Source: Megaustenia siamemsis
Lineage: Eukaryota; Mollusca; Gastropoda; Stylommatophora; Ariophantidae
Length of the DNA: 64,000 nucleotides
Direction: 5' to 3'
Assembly: GCA_032433765.1 (NCBI GenBank)
Contig: JAVIAB010000160.1
Location: forward strand, 32,205,121-32,269,120
In this document: positions 1-10,500 of the stretch, one piece after another
How positions within the stretch are numbered: the stretch's first letter is position 1
Layout: each line of letters opens with the position of its first letter
The notes under the pieces: generated by a model
Database searches by the model: none
What the model was told of the DNA's origin: nothing
The model's input: the letters and a program-made list of their open reading frames with translations, nothing else
Translations under genes and position numbers: made by a program

Positions 1-397
1 TTTGTGTGGTCAATGAGCTCACAACGAATAAAATCATTACCGTTTCAATGAAAACAAGGTTGGTTTTAAGGACAATTATTTTCTTTCTTTCTTTTGGTGG
101 ATGGGGGATAATCGGAGCGTGTAAAGGGCAAATTAGCAGCATTTTGATTAGGCCCGTGTGTTTACGAAATAGAAGGTGTGTCCCATTAACACTATATGTT
201 TTATATACAGGTATCAGTTCCTCGCGTGCTCTCGCAATTTTGGTACATTCTCAGCTGTCTGTTGTCTTTGAAGACACACTATTAATTTTGACTGATTTCC
301 CAGTTCATCTCTTGATAATGTTAGTCCATATGTGTTTGCCTGTATTTCGTTTTCACAGCACTTTTAATTCGTTTCCAATATGTTGCATCTTTTACGA

Positions 398-453
<56 letters not shown>

Positions 454-1080
454 TCACACACACACACAAAGTGTTTAATTTGTCTTGTCTGGGTTATACT
501 AAATAATTATTTCTAAATAATCAAAGCTAAATACAAATGTGTATTATCTCTTCAATAATTTTTTAAACTCACATTTCATCCATTAATATATTACCATCTA
601 TTGTTCATTTTTGTTGACGTGTCCATTTAGTCCTTCAATTAAATAGTCAATACTCATGACAATTTGACATTTCTCTTTCGATCTGTTCGAATATTTTTAT
701 ATACATACTTGGCTTATTTTAGCATTTGATGAACAATTGTTTACATTTGTGTTCTAACTATAACCCAATACACATATTAATTACATCAGTCTTTATCACT
801 TTATGTGGGCAAATAACATTATTTTATTCAATATGGTCTGATCCGCGGATCCAAAGAACGCGTCTAAAAATAACTATGACAATTTTTCTAGAATATGGGA
901 TCTCAATTCATTATTTCATAAGCCCCCGACAATTGATCGCAAATCTTTATTAATATGCTATTATTATAATTACTTATATTTCATATCCTGCATAACATAT
1001 TCAAATTAAAATTTCTTTTCCTCTATGATATCAACCACAAGGAACGATTTAGCTGTGGAATAATGTGTTGCCTGAAGCTG
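1..1080. other. AT-rich non-coding DNA upstream of SARAF
   Basis: No coding exon, RNA gene or recognisable transposon is visible here. The only marked feature is the TA/CA microsatellite near 398-468. The reading frame through that microsatellite is open only because of the repeat and is not taken as a gene. Confidence 0.6.
398..468. repeat. TG/TA/CA compound microsatellite
   Basis: A short TG run leads into about 22 TA dinucleotides and then a CA run. TG on one side and CA on the other make the whole block a potential imperfect palindrome. Confidence 0.95.
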
Positions 1081-1084
1081 AAAG

Positions 1085-1200
1085 AAATGAGAACCACTGC
1101 TCTAGAACGTGATTGGCCGGGGAATGCTGAGTGTAACTTCCTGTGGAGTGTGACTGCATCGTCATTGTCGACCAACATGTTTATATTTATACGCAGTATC
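1085..1200 (+). promoter_or_regulatory. candidate SARAF promoter
   Basis: An inverted CCAAT box (GATTGG near 1112) lies about 20 bp before an ETS-like ACTTCCTG (near 1135). Both sit a few hundred bases upstream of a consensus splice donor at 1532. This arrangement is typical of TATA-less housekeeping promoters, and SARAF is broadly expressed in animals. The assignment is inferred from motifs and position; the start site is not visible. Confidence 0.3.
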
Positions 1201-1531
1201 TAGTCTCACTTAATACATCGCTTCCGAATAGTTTGTCATGTTTAAATATCACGGTTGCGAATAATTCAACTACTTAACCTTACGTTCTTGTGCTTGACTT
1301 TGGAAGTTTCAATAATAATAAGTGAGAGAATTTCGCGGTAATACCCGGATCTAGATCTAATAATTTAATTAATTTCTTTTTTGACTAGTTTCGGGCAGGT
1401 TCCACTCCAGTGGTGAAGATAAGAAAAATACTTATATTTTTTTATTATTAAGTAATATAAATAAGGTTGACGTGTATTTCGCGATAGGATCGTTCAGCTC
1501 TGTTAGTTTACAATATCCACTGTCTGTAAAG
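1200..1531 (+). other. SARAF: candidate untranslated first exon of SARAF
   Basis: The stretch ends with a strong donor (AAG then GTAAGTGAAT, intron from 1532). It has no long open frame. The next plus-strand acceptor with a good pyrimidine tract is at 4383-4384, just before the SARAF start codon. A non-coding first exon spliced to the exon starting at 4385 would explain both sites. The 5' boundary is a guess. Confidence 0.35.
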
Positions 1532-1738
1532 GTAAGTGAATGAGCAACGAACGAATGATTGATGAATATAATGAATGGAAATAATTAAAATATTATTGAT
1601 ATATAATATATTATTATTATATAATATATAAATATGCTGTTGTTAGCTGTTAGTGTTTTGCTCAAAATTAGACAGGATTTAATTTAATTATTAACTTGGT
1701 GGTGATCAGTTAATTTTTGGGCCATGGTAAAAAAAAGA

Positions 1739-1927
1739 CACAAACAGCCTACTAAAAGTAAAAGTAATCATGGAGGGGAAAATACAAGGTGAAAGAAAGA
1801 GACAGACCAAGACTAACATGGACAAGTAGCATCAAAAGATGGACAAATTACACCACAAATCAGCTTATTATCACTATCACCTGCACCATCAAAGCAAGAG
1901 ACAGAGTGACAGAGCTACCATGGATCG
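1739..1927 (+). mobile_element. LINE family A 3' fragment, plus orientation
   Basis: This is the C-terminal coding end of a non-LTR retrotransposon, matching the end of the copy at 7564-8759 (KIQG.R..RPRLTW, then IK.RDRVE). It is joined directly to the same segment in reverse orientation (1928 onwards), so the two make an imperfect inverted repeat with arms of about 185 bp. Confidence 0.75.
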
Positions 1928-3440
1928 CCATTCTACTCTGTTTCTTGCTTTGTTTGTGATGGTGCAGGCTGTCATAGATTGACTTGTCCATCTTTTGATC
2001 AATTGATGTATTGTTACTCGTCCATGTTAGTCTTGGTCTGCCTCTGCCTCTTTATTTTTACCTTGTATTTTCTCTTCCAATATTACTTTTAGTAGGCTGT
2101 TGTGTCTTTTTTAACATGCCCCAAAAATTTCATTTGTCTTGTCTTAATACTTAATTGTATTTAGTAGTTCTCTTTTTATTTTCATTTTCAGTTGTTTTAA
2201 TTTTTAAAACTTCATCGTTTGTTTTCTTTTCTTTTGGCAATTCTACCTATTCTTCTATAAATCCACATTTCAAAGGCTTCAATTTTCTGTTCCGTTTTCT
2301 TGTCTAATGTCCATCTCCATGTTTCTCAAGATTCTGCACCATACCATACAGGAATACTGAGAAGATGTAACATTTTGCTATTCTTAGTTTCAGCCCTGCT
2401 GATATTTGTTTTGTTAGTATATTTTTCATGGCATTAAAATTATGTTTTGCCATACAATGATACATACCTATTCTTTTGTTTATTTCCATTTTACATTTTC
2501 CATCATTGGTTATAGTATGTGTAGGTAGTTCTAAGTTCTAGCTCTGGACTGTCTCCAGATGTATTCCCTCCACTGTGATATTTAATTGTAGGTCTTGAGA
2601 ATTTTCTTTGTTCATGATCATAGTTTTAGTCTTTTTGATATTCATATCTAGTCCATATTTTTTGCTTGTTATGTTTATCACATTAAGGAATTGTTGTAGG
2701 TCTTTAGGATTTTCTACTAGTAGAACAGTATCATCAACATATCTTATGTTATTAATTATCTTTCCATTAATGTTTAGGCCTGGCATCTGAGATGTTTTTA
2801 AAGATTTGCTCAGTGAACATTTGAACACAGATTGAACAAGCTTGGTGATAGGATGCATCCTTGTCTTACTCCTCTTTTTATGCCCATGGTTGTAGAGTTC
2901 TCCTTGTTATATTTGCTGTTTTCTCCCAGTACAAATTACATATTAGTCATATGTCTGTGTCGTCTACATTTATATCCTTTAGGCAGTCTATAAGTTGGTT
3001 ATGGTGTATTCTATCGAAAGCTTTGGTGTAGTCTATAAAGCAGGCATATATTGGTTTGTTATATCTATGTACTTTTCAATACATGTTCTCATGCTAAATA
3101 TGGCTTCTTTTGTGCCATTGTTTTTCCTGAATCCAAATTGTTGCTCATCTAATTCAGTATTGATTTTATTCTGAATCCTTCCCTGTATAACTTTTAGTAA
3201 AATTTTTGTTACCTGGCTCATTAGGCTTATTGTTCTGAAATCTCTGCATTCAACTGCACCATTCTTTTTAGGCAATGCAATGAAAGTTGATGTTTTTAGT
3301 TCGTTTGGTATGTATCCTGTATAGTATATGTCATTGCATATGTCTGTGATCACTTCAATGCCAAAACCTTCTAGAGCCTGTATCATCTCATCTTTATAAT
3401 AGGGAAGAATATTTGGTTCTATTTATCTTGATCAAAACAT
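1928..3440 (-). mobile_element. LINE family A, degraded reverse transcriptase copy
   Basis: Read on the minus strand, this is the reverse transcriptase part of a non-LTR retrotransposon. From high to low coordinate it shows ALPKKNGAVECRDFR, then LDEQQFGFRKN (fingers/palm region), then the catalytic motif as YVDDTVLL near 2738, then the thumb and C-terminal region. Frame breaks and stops separate the open pieces (3386-3033, 2858-2538, 2489-2304), so it is inactive. The endonuclease end is missing, so it is 5' truncated. It lies in the presumed first intron of SARAF. Confidence 0.85.
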
Positions 3441-3544
3441 TGAAGCCAAATTCTGCCAAATTTTGAGTATTGTGAAAGCAAGTATGGCAGATAGTCATTG
3501 TCTGATTATGTTATAATCAAAAAGTAGATTGTGAATAACTTATT

Positions 3545-3960
3545 CTTTTAATGCAGAGTTTATTATTGATCGTGGAAACAAATCAGTCAGAGGACCACAA
3601 GCCCCAAATCAGGATGCCTTTCATAATATGAGTAGATGTGAACAGGTTATCATTATACACCTCAGAACAGGACACAATCGACTCCACAGTCACATGTATA
3701 CAAAATTCAAGATCAGCACCTCAACTACATGTACATGTGGACAGGCACCCCAGACTGCTGAACACATATTTCAAGACTGCACTGAATTTAGTAGACTGAG
3801 GAAAATCCATTGGCCCACAGATACAACACTACAGGCAAACTAAATGGGCCACTGCAAGAATTACAAAAGACAGTAACATTTATACAGGAAATGACATCAG
3901 GCAAATTAAAGATAGATAGAAAGATCAGGGAAACATGCATCTGTTGAGAGTTGTATCTTG
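3545..3960 (+). mobile_element. RNase H-type LINE, 3'-end fragment
   Basis: The open segment 3628-3843 encodes a basic stretch (LRTGHNRLHSHMY) followed by CTCGQAPQTAEHIFQDC. That is the C-x-C, H, C zinc-binding signature found after the RNase H domain of several non-LTR elements. The same ending occurs at 60470-60730 and near 23400. No catalytic domain remains. Confidence 0.65.
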
Positions 3961-4084
3961 TATATTTTTTAAGGGACGTTGAATATGTGGACAAGTTAAA
4001 AGAGTAACAAGATCAATGTAATCAATGCAAAATAGGAAGATTATCAACTTTAGAAGGAAACAGTCATAGTTTACTTTAATCTTG

Positions 4085-4165
4085 CAATGAGAAGAGTGCA
4101 GCTAAAATGTATTGTGACAACTGGAAACAGTTGAGGAAAGAAGAGTTAGAGGTGACAAAGAGAAG
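4085..4165 (+). mobile_element. LINE family B 3' scrap
   Basis: About 80 bp matches the segment near 5616-5680 of the family B copy at 4836-5824 (the RREQLEYIVTTGKIEG region). It is badly decayed. Confidence 0.5.
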
Positions 4166-4384
4166 AGATGCTTGATAGCTTTATACAATGGCACAGTAGA
4201 AAGTCAGTGAAGAAACTTGATCATCTGTGAGCAGGTATATTGCTTCATGATGTTTAAGGTATTTGGTTTCATCTGATTTGATTGTGTTGCAATACCACAA
4301 GGTTTGATTTTTCTGAGTGTCCTCATTTTTATGTAGGTTCTCTTCCAGGAAACATGCTAACAATGGATTTTTATTTTTCTGCAG

Positions 4385-4501
4385 CTTCTAACAGATCTTA
4401 GTTCAGACAGATAATTCCTGCAATGCTAACAATGGAACTGCATTTGATGAAGTCTACATTTTTGTCCTTGGTGTTGACATTGATAATCACCCTTGCCACA
4501 G
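4385..4501 (+). CDS. SARAF: SARAF exon with start codon and signal peptide
   Basis: Two in-frame ATGs are present at 4423 and 4432. The second has the better context (A at -3, G at +4), so either may be used. The encoded start is a Lys-containing N-region followed by a Leu/Val/Ile-rich core and LATA, a typical cleavable signal peptide for ER entry. A pyrimidine-rich acceptor ends at 4384 and the donor begins at 4502. The exon ends in phase 1. Bases 4385-4422 are 5' UTR. Confidence 0.85.
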
Positions 4502-7500
4502 GTAATATCTCTCTCGCTCTCTCTCCCTCTTTCTCTCTTAATTTAAAAAGTTAACAAATTGTACCATTTAAGGGATTTCATAAATAAACATGCTATTTAC
4601 TATTATTGATAGGAATTTCCAAGGCAATAAATGTAAAAAAAAAAAATATATATGTATTGAATCTAAAAGCAATATACAGCAGTTGTGTTATTAATAAATA
4701 ACAGTACAGACTTATTCCTGTAAATATTTTCAAAAATTGTGAACTAAACAGAATCAGCCAATATAATTGAGACCATAAATATCTGTTGATGCTGTTTCAT
4801 CTTAACATTTTTTTTTGCAATATTGCAATGCAGCATAAGAACTGGAACAGCGGCTATAAGAACTGGAACAGCGGCCATAAGAACTGGAAACCAATTGGGA
4901 ATGTTTCAAAAAATAAAACAGGGTGTTAGACAAGGTTGTGTGCTTGTCACCAGATTTGTTTAATATTTATAGTGAGATTATTTTAAGATCCATAAGGGGC
5001 ATGCCTGGAATAACAATTGGAGGTCATAATATAAATAATCTAAGGTATGCTGATGATACAGTATCAATCGCTAAGAGTGAAAATGAGTTACAAGAAATGT
5101 TGGAAATTATAGTGAAAGAAAGCAAAAATAAAGGACTCAGACTTAATAGCAAAAAGACAGAGATAATGGTAACAACAAAGAAAAAGACATCACCTCAGTG
5201 CAAAATAAAGACAAGTGGAACAATATTAAAACAGGTAAATGAATTTAAATATTTGGGAACTTTGATAACCTCAGACGGAAGATGTACAAAAGAGGTGAGA
5301 TGCAGAATGGCTCAGGCAAAAGCATCTTCCCAGAAAATGAAGAAGATACTATGCAATCCATTTTTGACAATAGAAACAAGAAAAAGAGTTCTTAAATGTT
5401 ATGTAGAGTCAGTCTTAACATATGGATGTGAATCATGGACAATAGGACTGCAGACAAGAAAATCACTGGAGTCTGTAGAAATGTGGTTTTACAGAAGAAT
5501 GTTGAGAATACTATGGACAGCTAAGAAGAGTAATGAAAATGTTCTGAAAGAGGTCAAAGAAAAAGAGAGCTAATTTCCAATATTAGGAATAAACAATCAT
5601 TTTTTGGCCATGTAATGAGAAGAGAACAACTGGAATATATTGTAACAACTGGAAAAATTGAGGGACGAAGAGATAGAGGGAAGCAAAGAGAAAAAATACC
5701 AGACAGCTTAAGAGAATGGCTTGGCAGAAGGTCAACAATAGAAATGATAAAGAACTGTCGAGATCGAAAGTTGTGGAGAGACATGATCACCTACGCTAGT
5801 AGGCCCGGTACTTGATGATGATGATGCAATGCAGCAAGAGCATAAGATGATGCTTTGTAGCTATAGCTCATTAATTAAAGCCTGCATTCTGGGTGACCAG
5901 ACACTGGAGTGATTTTTATTCTTTTGTCCGGTATTCAGACATACTTATGCACTGATTATGCACTGAAAAAAAATATGTAAATATATTAGACATAACATTA
6001 CTGGGAATCCACTTTCTGTGTGAAGTGAAAACTAATGTGTATTTGTTTAAAGTATGCATCATTGTCATTATTCTATTACAATTCTTTATTACAAATTTAA
6101 ATTGATGCTAGTAACCAATATTCCAGACTGAGGCTCATGACCCTTACGGTTAGTACCAAGTGTTTTGTGATAGTTTCAGAGATTATTTGTAATTACAATT
6201 ATTTCCATTGGAAATGTTACTATAAATGTCAGCAAAATTCAGTCCTTCGGGACTTCACTAGATTTATAAATCTGGTGATCACAAAAGCAAACAACATTGC
6301 TATAAATATTTTCAAACCCTAAACCTCTCTCTCTTCCTTTCTCTCTCTGCCCCCCCCCCCCCCCCCCCCCATTTTCAGTTGCTAATTTTAAAAAGGGTAT
6401 TCAAACTATTGGCTGGTATGTGAGAGGTTTGTAGATTATTTTGCAATTGTAAAATTTGTGATTGCAGCTCAAAGAAAGTTGCAAAACTCTGCACTAGGCA
6501 AAGTTTATATACATTTTTAAAACCAAATTTCTTCTTTACAGCCACTTTCAGTGACCATTCTGAGAAAGTTCTTTTATCAGATGTGAAAGCACTTACTTTG
6601 CACCATGGTCAGATGACTAGAGCCAGGAGATCACCACCAGTTCCACAGGTAATTTTTTTATTTTGAATTTTTTTTCATATTCTTTGTCTTCTGTTAAGTG
6701 TTGGTGAACCTGTATTAGGTTACTATCTTTAAGCATGTTAAAGATGCTATTTTAATTAATACATCCTGGAAGCAAGAGCAACAAATAATTCAATGACATG
6801 CAAGATTCCTTCACAATTATCAGGGCATGCTGAGACCATTCCACCTCAGAACATTGTAAAACTCCCAAGCTACCTTTACCGCCTCTAAATAACCAATCCT
6901 GATGAGTTTCACTGTGGTAGAGGGACCCAGGCCCTGGGACACCTTTAATTGTCCAACAAACTGTCAAATCTGGCCCAACAACATAGGCATACAACAAATA
7001 CTGTTGGGAAGACCTGGAGATGACTATGAGCTTTGTCCTGGCCACAGCGAAAAAAAACTTCTCGATAGGAGAAGTTAAGTTAATATATACAAGTTATGTT
7101 CATATTTATTTGTTTTTATTTTGCTAACTGTGCAAATCTTACACAAGTACTATAAAGAAAATGTTTAAATTCAACTCGTTGTTATTATTAACAGCTTTTC
7201 ATGAAGTACACATTTTTTCCACAACAAACATGTTTCATTTGTTTCTGTCTTTAGCTGCTTACTTCAGTTCCATCCTTGCTCACCCTGTCTCCTTATATCA
7301 GTGCCAGACTATATCTGCCTAATTTTACAGCTGACTGACTATATCAGTATTTGTGTGCCATTGATAAGTTATATATTTCTCCTTGAAATCTTGTTGTAGC
7401 TGAAGTGTGTGGGAGGCTCAGCACTTTACAAATTTACACCAAAAGTTGTCCAGTGTATCAATAAAGGATCAGATGGATATGATATCCAGGTAAAATATTT

Positions 7501-10500
7501 AGTGACTGTTATCAATTAATTATTGGTGACAATAAACCATGTTTTATTATCAGTGAATTACTTCCGAATAAAATCAATATGGAATTAGAACAACAGTTTG
7601 GATTTAGGAAAAACAGTGGGATAAAAGAAGCTATATTCTGCATGAGGACATTAATCGAAAAGTACACAGAAGTAAACAAACAATATATGCCTGTTTCATA
7701 GACCACACCAAAGTTTTTGATAGAATACACATATAAACAACTTATAGACTGCCTAAAAGATATACATCTAGATGACACAGACATACGACTAATATGTCAT
7801 TTATAGTGGGAGCAAACAGCAATAATAAAATATAATAAAGAGAACTCTACATCTAGATATGTAAGGAGTAAGACAGGGATGCATCCTATCACCAAGCTCG
7901 TTCAATCTATACACTGAACAAATTATTAAAAACATCACAGAGATGCCATGCCAAAATATTAATAGAAAGATAATTAATAACCTAAGATATGCTGATGATA
8001 CTGTATTACAAGCAGAAAACCCTGAAGCTCTACAACAATTACTTAATGAAATACACATGACAAGCAAAAAACATGGATTAGATATGTATATAAAAAATGA
8101 CTAAAACTATGATCATAAACAAAGATAATACTCAAAACCTACAAGTAGAAATCAAAGTTGAAGGAATAGACCTGGAGACAGTTCAGGACTACAACTACCT
8201 TGGCCATACTGTAACCAGTGATGGAAAATGTAAAATGAAAAACAAAAGAATAGGAATGGAAAAAATTAATTGTAACGCCATGAAAAATATACTAACATCA
8301 AAAGAAATAACATAAGGGCTAAAACTAAGAATAACAAAATGTTATATCTTCTGAACATTCCTGTATGGTGCTGAAACATGGACATTAGTCAAGAAAACAG
8401 AGCAGAAAATTAAAGCCTTTGAGATGTTGATTTATAGAAGGATAGGAAGATTTGGATGGGAAGAAAAGAAAACAAAAGATGAAGTCTTAAAACAACTAAA
8501 ATTGAAAAGAGAACTACTAAACACAATTCAAACAAGACATGAGATTTTTAGTGCATGTTAAAAGACACAGCAGCCTTCTAAAAATCATGTTAGAAGAAAA
8601 AATACAAGGTAAAAGAGACAGAGTCAGACCATGACTAACATGGACAAGTAACATTAAAAGATGGACAAGTCAGCCTATGACAACTTGTGCTGTCAAAACA
8701 AGAGACATAGCGGAATGGTACCCAACCTTCGGTGCAGAAACAGCACTTGATGATGATGTTGAATTACTTTACATTTTACTAAGTAAACCGTGTTTAGGTA
8801 TTTATTTCACATCGTGCTTATTTGTTTTATTAACTATTTCTTTTATATGAGATATTGTTTTTATTATTTATTTAGTTTCAGATATAGTATAATTCCAAAG
8901 CAAGTTATTACTTAATGGCATAAGTGTGCCAGTTTTGATGTTAGTTGCAGGAATTAATAGAAATACATGGTAAATTATGAAGCTTTTACTACCTTACTGT
9001 GTCAGTATGTTACAAGAACAAACCTCAGATGAACCTAAACATATTTGTGGCATCATTTAGAAAATCAGTGAATCAAGGTAGATAGTGTTGATAACATTGG
9101 TTAAATCAAGGTGAATACTAATTATTAAATCTGCTAACAGGAAATGATGGAAACCAGAAACTAGCTTAAAGGTAATTCGGTTATATATTTACTAAAACTT
9201 TTTATGCCCTTATTTTTCAGTGGGAGTGTAAAACAGACATGGACAATGCTTATCGCTTTGGTCATGTTGAAGTGACTTGTGAAGGTTATGATTATCCAAA
9301 TGACCCATACGTTCTGAAAGGTTCTTGTGGGGTAAGTATATTTAAGATTTTAGATAAATTGTTAGTTTTTCTTCTAGCAAACTTCTAATTGTGAAGAGGA
9401 TGCAAAAGTTTAAGGGGGAGCTCAACTGATGTGAGTATAAACAGGAATTAAAGTTGGCAGGGTGCTTAGAATGTTGTTGAAATCTAGATCGGGGTTAAAG
9501 CAAAGAAATGCAAGTGAATGCATAAAAATGCGAAGCTGCAGTAAAGCTGAATGCGAGGAAAAATAGAAAAAAAACAAAAAATGGTATGTTAGAAGCTTTA
9601 CGTGACTAGTAGACGAGAACTACTAGTCACGTAAATCTTCTAACATACCATTGTTTGTTTTTTTTCTATTTTTCCTGAAATCTAGATCCATTGCTTAAGG
9701 ACAGAGAGGAAAACAGAAGCCAGTATCTTTTATACAACACAGTGATCTATAGAACATTAGTCCTGAGAAAGCTGACATCTGTTTTGATTATGTTTCGAAT
9801 TTCTGATTGCTTATGATGAATGATGATAATGTATGAAAGGAACAGATGGCTGTGTTCACTTTTTGTTTGTTTTCACCGTATGTCTTTTAGCATGTGCTGA
9901 GACTGCAGCTACCATTCTTTGTTTTGGAGATGAGATATTAATTTGGATGATTCCACTGGCACGAGCGGTTGAGCAATTGTGGATTTTAATTCATTTGCAG
10001 TGATACCGGGGCCTTCCATAGCCATAACTAGCTGACATTTGTAATTATGTGTGTATTTTAATTTTTTTTTAAAAAGAGGAAAAGAAAAAAAATAGGTGAG
10101 GTAGGCAGAGGGGTGATGTATTCAACCAGCAATCCGTGTAACCATCTGCCGAAAGTGACGTAATACCTATGTCAGGTCAGGTAAATTTGTGGTTAGTTTT
10201 TATAAATCATTGATCATTTCTGACATTTGGCTTTTGAACCCTTGCCTTTGAATGCAATTTATTGATTACTTTTACAGCTTGAGTACACTCTGGAGTTTAC
10301 AGATCAAGGGTTAGAAAGAGAAAAACAAAAGGGAGGATACAGCTATCACACTGGGTGAGCATAAGATATTTTGTTTAGTTTATTTTTGTACTGACCACAT
10401 TACTTATAATGTGCCTCTATCTATTGACCTTTCGAGTCACTGTCAGCTCATAGGAGCCAGCCTGAGGTTGAACTGTCAACTTTAGTTTCAATTTTTAGAA

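Noticed and set aside
6..506. 166-codon plus-strand open frame
   Set aside because: It runs through a TA/CA microsatellite, has no splice or homology support, and the repeat keeps it open.
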